Shown piece after piece: positions 26,697 through 35,200 of a stretch of DNA of 64,000 bases (positions are counted from its first letter, which is position 1; every line of letters starts with the position of its first letter). Under the pieces are notes generated by a model, which saw only the letters and a list, made by a program, of their open reading frames with translations, had not been told where the DNA came from and searched no databases. Origin of the DNA: Schauerella fraxinea (lineage in GTDB: Bacteria > Pseudomonadota > Gammaproteobacteria > Burkholderiales > Burkholderiaceae_B); NCBI GenBank assembly GCA_030849945.1, contig JAVDKK010000006.1, positions 62,001 to 126,000 of the forward strand. The letters run 5' to 3'. The position numbers and the translations under genes were made by a program.

Positions 26697-27490
26697 CGTG
26701 ACGGCGCCTGGCTGCTGGACGGATGATTGGCGGGCGATGCCGGCGCCGCATCGGTGGCAGGCTTTGCTGCCGGCGCGACCGCGTCGTTGGCGACCGGCGC
26801 CACGCTCGGTGAGGTTGCGGGACCGGCAGGCACCGCAGCCGCAGGTTTGGCTGGCGCTACGGCATCGGCCGAAGGCTTCGGAATCGGCGCGATCTCCACG
26901 CGGCGGTTTTTCGCGCGGCCCTCTTCATCGGCGTTGGAACTCACCGGCTGCTGCGATCCGAAGGCGGCCGCAAACACGGAAGCGGGCGCGATGCCCTCAT
27001 CGATCAGCACGCGGGTGACTGTGAGGGCGCGCTGGGCCGAGAGCTCCCAGTTATCCGCAAACCGGCGATTGTGCTCTCGCACCTGCTGATCGTCGGTAAA
27101 CCCGCTCACCATCAACACTTCTTGATGGGTGTCGAGGTACACCGAGAGTGGGGCGATCAAGCTCCTCAAAATCTCGCGGCCTTCGGGCTGCAGCTGTGCC
27201 GAATTGAGCGCAAAGAGCACATTACCGCTGATGCCGATGCGGCCGTTGATCAGCGTCACGCGGCCGGCCGCCAGCGGCACGGCCAGCGCTTCTTCGAGGG
27301 TGACGCGGCGTTGCGTTTCTTCCTCGCGCTGTTTGACCTCTTCGTCGAGCCTGGCCGAGAGTTCGAGCTGCACACCGATCACGCCCACCACCACCAGCAC
27401 GAACGCGCCCAGCAACACTGACATCAGGTCGCCGAATACGGGCCAGACGGGGACGGTGGGCTCTACGCCCGCGTCGATGTCTTCTTTCAT
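26693..27490 (-). CDS. OmpA/MotB-like peptidoglycan-binding protein
   Basis: A 265-residue inner-membrane protein. A short cytoplasmic N-terminus leads into a single helix, VFGDLMSVLLGAFVLVVVGV (residues 18-37). Its Asp21 sits where MotB has the ion-carrying Asp. A coiled segment (LDEEVKQREEETQRRVTLEEAL) precedes an OmpA-C domain (about residues 90-205) with LFALNSAQL, SGFTDD, NWELSAQRALTVTRVL and AKNRRVEIAP. The Pro/Ala-rich C-terminal 60 residues are low complexity. It overlaps the DUF802 gene upstream and the DUF2894 gene downstream by four bases each. By analogy with MotA/MotB or ZorA/ZorB it should pair with the DUF802 protein. Confidence 0.88.
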   Translation of the reverse strand: MKEDIDAGVEPTVPVWPVFGDLMSVLLGAFVLVVVGVIGVQLELSARLDEEVKQREEETQRRVTLEEALAVPLAAGRVTLINGRIGISGNVLFALNSAQLQPEGREILRSLIAPLSVYLDTHQEVLMVSGFTDDQQVREHNRRFADNWELSAQRALTVTRVLIDEGIAPASVFAAAFGSQQPVSSNADEEGRAKNRRVEIAPIPKPSADAVAPAKPAAAVPAGPATSPSVAPVANDAVAPAAKPATDAAPASPANHPSSSQAPSR

Positions 27491-30400
27491 GCTTGTGCGT
27501 CGCTCTCAGGCGTTTGCGCGCGCGCAACGTGTTGCAGATCTTCGAGGATCTGCTTTTGCGCCATCATGCTCAGGTCGATCACTTCACGCGCCTGGGCCAC
27601 GTAGTAAGCCAGTTGCTCGTCGCTACGCGTGGTGGACTTGTCGAGCGCCGCTTCGATGCGTTGCAGGTGGCTCACCAACGACGTGTTCGATTCGCTGAAC
27701 AGTTGCACCGCAGTGCCGAACGATTCACCCAGGCTCGCCACTTCGACGGCGCTGCCGGTGACTTGCGCCGCGACCTCCGTGAGCTTGGTGGTTTCGGTTT
27801 CCACCCGGTCGATGAACTGCGTGCCCACGCGATCCAGCACGTCGGCCGAGGTCGCCACCAAGGCATCCACCGCCGTGCGCTGTTCTGTCGATGCATGATT
27901 GACGGCATCGAGCAGCGTGCTGAGCGTTTCCAGCAGGCGCTCGCGTTCTTCCAGCATGGCGTTGTCACGTGCCATGCTGTCGGAGAGTTTCTGCCGAACT
28001 TCGATCACCACATCGGCCGCCGCGCGCGGTGCTTCGGATGCGGCCTGTACGAGCTGTGCGATCTCGGCGATGGTGCTGCTGGCGTGGGCCTGGGTTTCAG
28101 ACGAGATGTCGCGCGCGGTTTGGGCTAGCGCGTCGCAGATCGCCTGGCTACGCTCGGCGGTATGGGCACCGGCCTGTTGCCATTCTTCGCGCAGGGTGGC
28201 GGCCATCGTGGCCAGCGAACCGGTCCAGGCGGCCAGGCGAGCTTGATCCTGGGCCGCCAATGCCGTTTGCAGCTCGGCGGCGGCTTTGGGTGCGTCGGCT
28301 GCCACTTGCACCACGCGGTCGATCTCGGCCAATGTGCTGGTGGCTTGGGCGCGCGTTTCCGACGAGATATCCACCGCCGTTTGCGCCAGGGCGTCGCACA
28401 TCTCTTGCATCCGTCGAGCCGTATCCGCATTGGCCGTTTTCGACTCTTCGCGCAGTGTTGTGGCGATTTCCTCTAGCGATGCGGTCCATGCAGCCAATCG
28501 CGCTTGATCTTGCGCGGCCAATGCCGTTTGCAGATCGGCGGCGGCTTTGGGTGCGTCGGCGGCCACTTGCACCACGCGATCGATCTCGGCCAGCGTACTT
28601 GTGGCTTGAGCGCGGGTTTCAGAAGAAATATCCACAGCCGTTTGCGCCAGGGCGTCGCACATCTCTTGCATGCGTCGAGCCGTATCCGCATTGGCCGCTT
28701 TCGAGTCTTCGCGCAGTGTTGTGGCGATCTCCGCCAGCGATGCGGTCCATGCAGCCAATCGCGCTTGATCTTGCGCGGCCAATGCCGTTTGCAGATCGGC
28801 GGCGGCCTTGGGTGCGTCGGCGGCCACTTGCACCACCCGGTCGATCTCGGCCAGTGTGCTGGTGGCTTGAGCGCGCGTCTCAGACGAAATATCGACAGCC
28901 GTCTGCGCCAGGGCGTCGCACATCTCTTGCATGCGTTGCGCCGTATCGGCGTTGGCTGCTTTCGATTCTTCGCGCAGTGTTGTGGCGATCTCGGCCAGCG
29001 ACGCGGTCCATGCCGCCAGTCGCGCCTGATCTTGCTCGGCCAACGCCTTCTGAAGATCCGCCGCGGCTTGGGGCGCATCGGCAGCCACTTGCACCACGCG
29101 GTCGATCTCGGCCAAGGTGGCGGTGGCTTGCGTGCGCGTTTCCGTTGAGATGTCGCGCGCGGTTTGCGCCAGCGCATCGCACATGGCTTGCAAGCGTTGC
29201 GCGGTATCCGCGTTGGCTTTTTCCGATTCTTCGCGCAGCGTGGCGGCCATTGCGCCCAGCGACGCGTTCCAGCTGGCCAGGCGCTGCTCGTCTTGCGCCG
29301 CCAGGGTTGCGTGCATCGTTTCCTGCGTATTGCCTACCGAGCGCACGAGCGCGGCTGAGTGGTCGGCAAACGTCGCGGCGGCGGCCGTCAATGCCGATTG
29401 ATTGGCGGCGGCGGCTTGCGCGTTGGTGCGCTCCTGCTGCGAGAGGGCCTCACGCCAACCGAGCGTCATGTTGCCGGCCACGTCGTTCAGTCGTGTCGAC
29501 ACGTTTTCCAGCAACGCGCCGGTGCGCGCATCGAAGGTACCCGCAAAGCCGTCGAGCGAGGTGCGCAGGTCTTGCGCCAGCGCGCTATTGGTGCCGCGTT
29601 GCTCGGCAAGTGCTTCTTTCCAGATATCGGCCACGGTCGTGGTCGAGGTTTCGAAGCGCGCAGAGAGGCCATCCAATTGCTGCTGCACGGCTTGCGTCAC
29701 CGTTTCGTGCAGGGCCGCGGTTTCGCGCGCGAGTCCGGCCATCGTGGCCTCGACCGCCGGCTGAATCGCCGCGCTGGCCGAGCGTGCGCCATCGACCACG
29801 CTGTCTTTCAGTGTTTGTTCGACGGCGGCCGCCAGCCGGGTATAAGCCACGTCGGTTTTGCCATGGAAGGCTTCCTGATTCGCGGCCAGTCGCTCAGTCA
29901 ACGCCAGGTTTTGCTGCGCCATCGTCGTCATCATGGCTTCGAGGCGATCGACAACCCCGGGCATGACGTCGGCCTGGCGCTGCAGCAGCTTGAAGCTCTC
30001 TTCGCGCTGATGCACCGGGGAATACACCCGCAAGGTCGTGGCGATCTTGGTGTCGAGCAATTGCGCGGCCTTCAGGCGCTCGCGCCGGCATAAGGCGGAG
30101 AGCAAGCCCAGCATCGCCGAGGTTGCCACACCGGCGACCGAGGTGCCGAAAGCAAACCCCAGCCCCTTGACGGGTGCCGCGAGCGAGGCGCGGATGGCGG
30201 CCAGATCGGTCGAGCTTTCCAGGGCCAGACCGGTGCCGCGCAGCGTGGCGATCATGCCCAGGAACGTGCCCAGCATGCCCAGCAGCACTAATAAGCCGAC
30301 CAAATAGGGTGTGAGGGTGGGGCCAGGCAGGCCCACGCGCTCGCCTTCCGTGCGCAGCCGTACGGCATTGCGCAGGGCGGGTGGCAGTTGCTGGAGCCAG

Positions 30401-30624
30401 TCGCCCAGACTTGCAGGCGCTTCGGTCAGCCGATCGATCGCGACTGCGAGGCGCGCGGTGGCCGTTTGATAGCGGAACAGCTCCAGCCCGCCCAAGGCGT
30501 ATACCGCGCCGATGAGTGCGGTGACGGCCAGGGCCAGCGGGTTGACGTTCACATAGCCGGCGCCGATCCAGCACACAGCGGCCAGGCCCACGGCAAAAAC
30601 AACACAATGAAGAAGTCGGGTCAT
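27487..30624 (-). CDS. DUF802 protein, MotA/ZorA-like membrane protein with long repeat tail
   Basis: A 1045-residue protein. Four hydrophobic segments are visible: residues 6-22, 29-48, 104-128 (LVGLLVLLGMLGTFLGMIAT) and 155-178 (LGFAFGTSVAGVATSAMLGL). The last two resemble the MotA/TolQ/ExbB core. The rest (about 180-1045) is Ala/Gln/Glu/Arg-rich, predicted coiled coil. Residues about 444-878 form five 87-residue tandem repeats (unit start DQARLAAWTASLAEIATTLR). The start is the ATG of MTRLLHCVVF, ten bases after the DUF3348 stop; the frame is open further upstream but overlaps DUF3348. The OmpA-type partner overlaps its end. Confidence 0.88.
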   Translation of the reverse strand: MTRLLHCVVFAVGLAAVCWIGAGYVNVNPLALAVTALIGAVYALGGLELFRYQTATARLAVAIDRLTEAPASLGDWLQQLPPALRNAVRLRTEGERVGLPGPTLTPYLVGLLVLLGMLGTFLGMIATLRGTGLALESSTDLAAIRASLAAPVKGLGFAFGTSVAGVATSAMLGLLSALCRRERLKAAQLLDTKIATTLRVYSPVHQREESFKLLQRQADVMPGVVDRLEAMMTTMAQQNLALTERLAANQEAFHGKTDVAYTRLAAAVEQTLKDSVVDGARSASAAIQPAVEATMAGLARETAALHETVTQAVQQQLDGLSARFETSTTTVADIWKEALAEQRGTNSALAQDLRTSLDGFAGTFDARTGALLENVSTRLNDVAGNMTLGWREALSQQERTNAQAAAANQSALTAAAATFADHSAALVRSVGNTQETMHATLAAQDEQRLASWNASLGAMAATLREESEKANADTAQRLQAMCDALAQTARDISTETRTQATATLAEIDRVVQVAADAPQAAADLQKALAEQDQARLAAWTASLAEIATTLREESKAANADTAQRMQEMCDALAQTAVDISSETRAQATSTLAEIDRVVQVAADAPKAAADLQTALAAQDQARLAAWTASLAEIATTLREDSKAANADTARRMQEMCDALAQTAVDISSETRAQATSTLAEIDRVVQVAADAPKAAADLQTALAAQDQARLAAWTASLEEIATTLREESKTANADTARRMQEMCDALAQTAVDISSETRAQATSTLAEIDRVVQVAADAPKAAAELQTALAAQDQARLAAWTGSLATMAATLREEWQQAGAHTAERSQAICDALAQTARDISSETQAHASSTIAEIAQLVQAASEAPRAAADVVIEVRQKLSDSMARDNAMLEERERLLETLSTLLDAVNHASTEQRTAVDALVATSADVLDRVGTQFIDRVETETTKLTEVAAQVTGSAVEVASLGESFGTAVQLFSESNTSLVSHLQRIEAALDKSTTRSDEQLAYYVAQAREVIDLSMMAQKQILEDLQHVARAQTPESDAQA
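27990..29294 (-). repeat. Five 261-bp tandem repeats within the DUF802 gene
   Basis: The anchor GCTTGATCTTG-like sequence recurs at about 28241, 28502, 28763, 29024 and, more diverged, 29285, exactly 261 bases apart. Middle units are nearly identical and outer units more diverged, the pattern expected from unequal recombination within an array. Each unit encodes 87 residues, so copy-number change keeps the frame. Confidence 0.93.
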
Positions 30625-30634
30625 GACGTCCGGG

Positions 30635-31402
30635 TTAACAGTCGCGAAGGGCGGCAAGCAGCCCTTCGATCGGTTGAAAACGAATATCCAATTCGGCGTG
30701 CAATATGGTCTGCATATCCTTGCGGAACACCTCCAGCCACGTGCCGGGGGCGACCGCCAGCGGCCGCACTGCTGCGTCGCCTTCCGCAGCAGCAGCAGCA
30801 GCAGCGGCCAATGCGGCCTGTTCGGCTTCGCGCAAACGCGTGAAGTGGCCTTCGAGCAGTTTGGGCACACCTGCCAGCAGACTGCGCTCGCGGGCGCTCA
30901 GGCCTTGTTCCATCACGGCATCCAGCACCGCGAGCTGCGTCATCTCCGGGGTGCTGGCCGCCAGCATCGCGCGCAAACGAATGCGCAGCGTGCCGATGCT
31001 CATCTCCATCGTCTGCTGCAGCGACATATAGCGCTGGCGGTAGGTGGCCCACTCGGCGTATTCCGCGGCCTTGCTTTTATCCTGAGGCGGTGCCCGCAAG
31101 TCGCCGCGTTGCCGGCTTCCCGTCGTCGGTTTCGGGCCGGCGATGGCCTGCTCCAGCGAGGCGCGCACCCGGGCGCTTTCCTGCGCCCCGGCACCTGCGT
31201 CCGGACGTGCGCCGGCAGGTCCTGCCGCCGGAGGGCGATTCAGGGCCGTCGACAATGCAATCGCGTCGGTCCAACCGAGCCATAAGCTCAGCCGGTCCGA
31301 AGGCGATTGCCTGGATTCGGGGACATCGGCGTCTGTCAGGCGAGCAAGCAAGCGAATGAGCTTTGGGCCGCTAAAGCCTGTGCGCCGCGGCAGTTCTTGC
31401 AC
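30635..31402 (-). CDS. DUF3348 domain-containing protein
   Basis: A soluble protein of 255 residues. Conserved blocks are GPKLIRLLARLTDADVPESR with LSLWLGWTDAIALSTALN at the N-terminus, YAEWATYRQRYMSLQQTMEM in the middle and WLEVFRKDMQTILHAELDIR near the end, which I recognise as DUF3348. A poly-Ala run is encoded partly by a (GCA)6 tract at 30786-30803. The start is set at GTG (MQELPRRTGF) because no ATG lies at a sensible place; the frame remains open far upstream against poxB. Function is unknown. It is the first gene of the four-gene operon, ten bases before DUF802. Confidence 0.8.
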   Translation of the reverse strand: MQELPRRTGFSGPKLIRLLARLTDADVPESRQSPSDRLSLWLGWTDAIALSTALNRPPAAGPAGARPDAGAGAQESARVRASLEQAIAGPKPTTGSRQRGDLRAPPQDKSKAAEYAEWATYRQRYMSLQQTMEMSIGTLRIRLRAMLAASTPEMTQLAVLDAVMEQGLSARERSLLAGVPKLLEGHFTRLREAEQAALAAAAAAAAEGDAAVRPLAVAPGTWLEVFRKDMQTILHAELDIRFQPIEGLLAALRDC

Positions 31403-31414
31403 GCTACCACCAAG

Positions 31415-31443
31415 GTCAAAGACCGAGGAGTTTACACTTTGAC
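31415..31443. promoter_or_regulatory. Inverted repeat in the DUF3348/poxB divergent promoter region
   Basis: GTCAAAG at 31415 and CTTTGAC at 31437 form a 7-bp inverted repeat with a 15-base spacer, immediately upstream of the DUF3348 start and about 220 bases before poxB. It may be an operator for the four-gene operon. No strong -10 was identified. Confidence 0.35.
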
Positions 31444-31663
31444 GGGGTTCCACCTGCCTATCTGGGCCGGACGGGACAAAAACGGCACGGCCCGCTCGAT
31501 TGCTGCGTAGGGAATTGAGCTGGGCCAGGCACCCGCCAAGGCGCATTTTGAGCGTGTGTCTCGATCGGGAGTGGTCGGCGTTTGTGCTATCGCCCGGGCA
31601 CGTCGAATGCACGCTGCACTGCAATATCTGAAATGAGTCCAATCGATTTCCAGGGAGCAAGGC

Positions 31664-33385
31664 ATGGCCAAAAGCAATATCGCGGATTATCTGGCGCAAA
31701 CACTGCAACAGGCAGGCGTGGAGCGGGTATGGGGCGTCACAGGCGACAGCCTCAACGGCTTGGCCTTCAGTCTGGAAAAGCTCAAATCCATCGAGTGGAT
31801 GCACACGCGGCATGAAGAAGTGGCGGCGTTTGCCGCAGGCGCCGAAGCCGCCGCTACGGGTCGGCTTGCCGTGTGCGCCGGAAGCTGCGGACCCGGCAAC
31901 TTGCACTTGATCAATGGCCTGTTCGACTGCCATCGCAATCATCAACCGGTGTTGGCGATTGCCGCGCATATCCCGTCTTCCGAAATCGGCTTGGGCTATT
32001 TCCAGGAAACGCACCCGCAAGAACTTTTCAAAGAATGCAGTCACTACGTGGAGCTGGTGTCCAACGCGGCGCAGTTTCCCCGCGTGCTGGAGCGCGCCAT
32101 GCGCACCGCGATCCAGGAGCGCGGCGTGGCCGTGATCGTGCTGCCGGGCGACGTCGCTTTGAGCGATGGGCCCGACGAAGCTCCGCACTGGACCGAAGCG
32201 TCGCCACCGTGGGTGGTGCCGGCCAGCGCCGATATCGATCGGCTCGTCACGATGTTGGACGACGCCAAAGCGGTCACGATCATGTGTGGCAGCGGTGCGG
32301 CCGGTGCGCACGATGAGGTGGTCGCGCTTGCCGATACGCTCGGCGCGCCCGTCGTGCATGCGCTGCGCGGCAAGCAGTACATCGAATACGACAACCCCTT
32401 CGATGTGGGCATGACGGGACTGATCGGCTTCAGCTCCGGGTACCACGCGATGATGTCTTGCGATACCTTATTGCTCCTCGGCTGCGATTTCCCTTATCGC
32501 AATTTCTATCCCACCGATGCCAAGATCGTGCAGGTCGATCTGAAAGGCGCGCAACTCGGGCGGCGTACGCCACTTGAGCTGGGGCTGGTGGGCGGTGTGA
32601 AGGAAACCCTGACAGTGCTGTTGCCCAAATTGCAGCGCCACACCAACCGGCGGTTTCTGGACAATGCGCTCAAACACTACGCGTCGGCGCGTGAAGGCTT
32701 GGACGAGCTCGCCACGCCCTCCAAACCCGGCGAACCGGTGCATCCTCAATACCTCACCCGGTTGCTCGACCAGCTTGCCGACGACGATGCGATCTTCACG
32801 GCCGATGTGGGTACGCCCACCGTGTGGGCCGCGCGTTATCTCACTATGAACGGCAAGCGCCAACTGCACGGCTCGTTTAACCACGGCTCGATGGCCAACG
32901 CCATGCCGCAGGCATTGGGCGCACAGGCCGCGCATCCACAGCGCCAGGTGATCTCGATGTCGGGCGACGGCGGCCTTTCGATGTTGATGGGCGATTTGTT
33001 GAGTGCGCGCCAACTCAATCTGCCGATCAAGATCATCGTCTTCAACAACAGCTTGCTGGGGTTTGTATCGATGGAATTGAAAGCCGCGGGCTACCTGGAT
33101 ACGAATGTCGATTTGAGCAAAACCGATTTTGCGGCGATCGCCAATGCATCGGGCATTCTCGGCATACGGGTCAACGATTCGGAAAATCTCGAGGCCGCGC
33201 TAAAGCAAGCCTTGGATCATCCGGGACCGGCGGTGGTCGATGTGGTCGTGTCGAAGTATGAGCTCGCGATGCCGCCGAAGATCGAATTGGCACAAGCGAA
33301 GGGCTTCAGCTTGTTTGCGCTGCGTGCGGTGATGAGCGGACGAGGCGACGAAGTGATCGAGCTGGCGAAGACCAATCTGCGATAA
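31664..33385 (+). CDS. poxB: Pyruvate dehydrogenase (quinone) / pyruvate oxidase
   Basis: A 573-residue thiamine-diphosphate enzyme. It decarboxylates pyruvate to acetate and passes electrons through FAD to ubiquinone at the membrane. The N-terminal ThDP domain has VWGVTGDSLNGLAF with the catalytic Glu in HEEVAAFAAGA. A central FAD-type domain follows, and the C-terminal ThDP domain has FTADVGTPTVWAARY and MSGDGGLSMLMGDLL with the metal-binding NNS further on. Length and motifs match PoxB. The start follows AGGGAG. It is divergent from the DUF3348 operon and appears monocistronic. Confidence 0.94.
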   Translation: MAKSNIADYLAQTLQQAGVERVWGVTGDSLNGLAFSLEKLKSIEWMHTRHEEVAAFAAGAEAAATGRLAVCAGSCGPGNLHLINGLFDCHRNHQPVLAIAAHIPSSEIGLGYFQETHPQELFKECSHYVELVSNAAQFPRVLERAMRTAIQERGVAVIVLPGDVALSDGPDEAPHWTEASPPWVVPASADIDRLVTMLDDAKAVTIMCGSGAAGAHDEVVALADTLGAPVVHALRGKQYIEYDNPFDVGMTGLIGFSSGYHAMMSCDTLLLLGCDFPYRNFYPTDAKIVQVDLKGAQLGRRTPLELGLVGGVKETLTVLLPKLQRHTNRRFLDNALKHYASAREGLDELATPSKPGEPVHPQYLTRLLDQLADDDAIFTADVGTPTVWAARYLTMNGKRQLHGSFNHGSMANAMPQALGAQAAHPQRQVISMSGDGGLSMLMGDLLSARQLNLPIKIIVFNNSLLGFVSMELKAAGYLDTNVDLSKTDFAAIANASGILGIRVNDSENLEAALKQALDHPGPAVVDVVVSKYELAMPPKIELAQAKGFSLFALRAVMSGRGDEVIELAKTNLR

Positions 33386-33496
33386 CGAATGCCGTCGTCG
33401 GCAATTTATCGCTAGGGCAACGCGGTGCGGTTTCGTGGGGGGCGGCCGGCAGGATGGGCGTTCTCCTGCTCGGCCGTGCAGCGGCTGAAGCCGCGC

Positions 33497-33775
33497 TCAA
33501 TCTTGTAACGTCTCAGACCTGTGACTAGGCGACATTGTCCCTGTCGGCGGCTTCCAATGGTCCGACCTGGGCTCATCGTTCCAGGGAAAAAGCAGGCCTT
33601 GCTTTTGTTCCTGCAGCGCGCGGTTCAGGATGACCTGAGCGTGCCGAAGGTTTTGCGTCGCTCGCGCGAACGTGGCGTACTGCTGCGACGCGAGCGGCGC
33701 CGATTTATACACTTCAAACTGCCGAAAAGCTGCCGCTGCATCCTTAAGATGCTCGAATGCTTCATCTAAGTTCAT
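33497..33775 (-). CDS. Small hypothetical protein
   Basis: An open frame of 92 residues from MNLDEAFEHLKDAAAAFRQF; an in-frame ATG at 33850 would add 25 residues. The composition is that of a soluble helical protein (QQYATFARATQNLRHAQVIL) with a Pro/Ser-rich tail. A GGGGG run lies eight bases before the chosen ATG. I recognise no family. The codon pattern is protein-like and no competing gene is seen on the other strand, but it may not be expressed. Confidence 0.45.
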   Translation of the reverse strand: MNLDEAFEHLKDAAAAFRQFEVYKSAPLASQQYATFARATQNLRHAQVILNRALQEQKQGLLFPWNDEPRSDHWKPPTGTMSPSHRSETLQD

Positions 33776-33985
33776 GTGTGGCCCCCATGTGTGGGTGCTG
33801 GGCTGATCGAGCCGGGCAGTCAAGATATCAAGTTTGTACGTTTCTTGCATTTGTTTTACGTTTTGGCTTGAAACTGACAAATTGCTGACGGTGCGGACGA
33901 TTATTGTCGGATCGAATTCGTTTGGCGAACATCGATTCCCTCGCCACAATGCGACCAGTCATGGCCCGGACAGCAATCAAGACTT

Positions 33986-34381
33986 ATGCCCCCCAATATT
34001 GGATCGACCGATCGCGCCATCGAACCCTTTCCCATCAGGGGTTTTGCTTTTTTGACGCTGTGTTTGGTGTGCGCGTCGATCCTGATTACATCGATCGTGG
34101 TGTATGGCCTCGAGCGGCGCTTGGGCTATTCCCATGCCATACACAGCGCCATCTTCTTTACGAAAAGTGGCGTAAGCGGCACCGTGTTGTTCGCCAGCGT
34201 TGCGCTTGCTGCAGTGCTCACCTATGTGATTTACCGATTAACGATCCGGCGTTATCGGCGAGGTTTGAAGTTGGTGCCTACATTCGTGCAAATCGCCTTG
34301 GTATTGGGAGCGGTGATTTACACGGTGCAGGTGCTGCAGATCGATATCCGTTTCACGCCGGTGGAAGAACGCGCCAAGTGA
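33986..34381 (+). CDS. Small membrane protein of unknown function
   Basis: A 131-residue protein with three hydrophobic helices: FAFLTLCLVCASILITSIVV (about 20-39), VLFASVALAAVLTYVIY (about 67-83) and FVQIALVLGAVIYTVQVL (about 99-116). Between the second and third is a basic stretch, RLTIRRYRRGLK, probably cytoplasmic. No family is recognised. The Shine-Dalgarno is weak. It stands alone between a hypothetical gene and the convergent PAP2 gene. Confidence 0.6.
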   Translation: MPPNIGSTDRAIEPFPIRGFAFLTLCLVCASILITSIVVYGLERRLGYSHAIHSAIFFTKSGVSGTVLFASVALAAVLTYVIYRLTIRRYRRGLKLVPTFVQIALVLGAVIYTVQVLQIDIRFTPVEERAK

Positions 34382-34446
34382 TGGCGGTGGGGCCGTCATC
34401 ACACAGCGCGTGACACGACGATGGCGTCATTGTGAACATTCAGCCG

Positions 34447-35055
34447 TCAGCGCGGCTGCACGAGATGCTCGCGGCGATACGTTTCTGGTTCACCACTGAG
34501 CTTCTGCGCCATATCGACGATGCTTTGGTGCACGTCGTAGTCCGATCCCAACGCCAGGAAGATGACGGCGATAGCGCCGATCGACAGCAAGGCAATGGGC
34601 GTGCGCACGCCTGCAGCAGGGGGCCACTGCCGCCAGCCGTATGCCGCGACAAGGCTCCCCAACGCAAAGCCCACGACGCTTTCGGATATCGAATGCGCCA
34701 CTGTCATGACGCGCGATTGCGCGATGAGCAAGGCCAGCACGAAGCCGCCCAGCAAAAAATAGCGCGCCACCCGGGGCGAATAACCCATGCCCAGACCGTA
34801 GCCCAGCAGCGGATAGATCGCCGCGGACAGCATGGCGTGGCCGCTGATGCCGGTGAAATTAAGAGCGGGCAGTCCGAGGCCCCAACCCATGAAGGCGAGT
34901 TTGGTCAGCACGACCAGGCCGGCCGCGAGCGCAAGCGCCAGGAGCCAGCGCCGTACGGCGGGCCTGGCGTGATGTTCGGCGCAGGCCAAAGTGACGAGCG
35001 CCGTCGGCAGCAGTAGCTTCGAGTCGCCCAGGGCGCCCAGCAGATGCCATGGCAT
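34447..35055 (-). CDS. PAP2-family membrane phosphatase
   Basis: A 202-residue membrane protein with about five hydrophobic helices. The PAP2 signature is split as in the family: GISGHAMLSAAIYP holds the central Gly-His, and SRVMTVAHSISESVVGF holds the third motif with the catalytic His. Members dephosphorylate lipid phosphates such as phosphatidic acid or undecaprenyl pyrophosphate at the outer face of the inner membrane. The start is the ATG of MPWHLLGALG, preceded by AAGGA. It is divergent from the SDR gene at 35201. Confidence 0.85.
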   Translation of the reverse strand: MPWHLLGALGDSKLLLPTALVTLACAEHHARPAVRRWLLALALAAGLVVLTKLAFMGWGLGLPALNFTGISGHAMLSAAIYPLLGYGLGMGYSPRVARYFLLGGFVLALLIAQSRVMTVAHSISESVVGFALGSLVAAYGWRQWPPAAGVRTPIALLSIGAIAVIFLALGSDYDVHQSIVDMAQKLSGEPETYRREHLVQPR

Positions 35056-35200
35056 CGCGATGTCCTTGGGGTGGTAGGGCTTCGGTTGTAGCACCCCAGG
35101 GGGGCGACCGCCATCGGGCATCGGAACGGGAACGGGGCAGAGACGTTCAGGCACAGCAGATGCCCGCGTGACCCCAAACTCAACCTTTGGGACGGTAATC

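Noticed and set aside
27969..29966. A 665-codon open frame opposite the DUF802 gene
   Set aside because: Arg/Pro-rich antisense of the tandem repeats, with no start signal and no domain. It reflects the repeats and codon bias.
25926..31402. Calling the DUF802/OmpA pair a Zorya defence system
   Set aside because: Only the motor-like parts resemble ZorA/ZorB. No ZorC, ZorD or ZorE type gene is nearby and there is no defence island, so only an analogy is claimed.
31403..32446. Extending the DUF3348 gene upstream to 32446
   Set aside because: The extension is antisense to poxB and lacks the DUF3348 pattern. The family N-terminus begins at the GTG at 31402.
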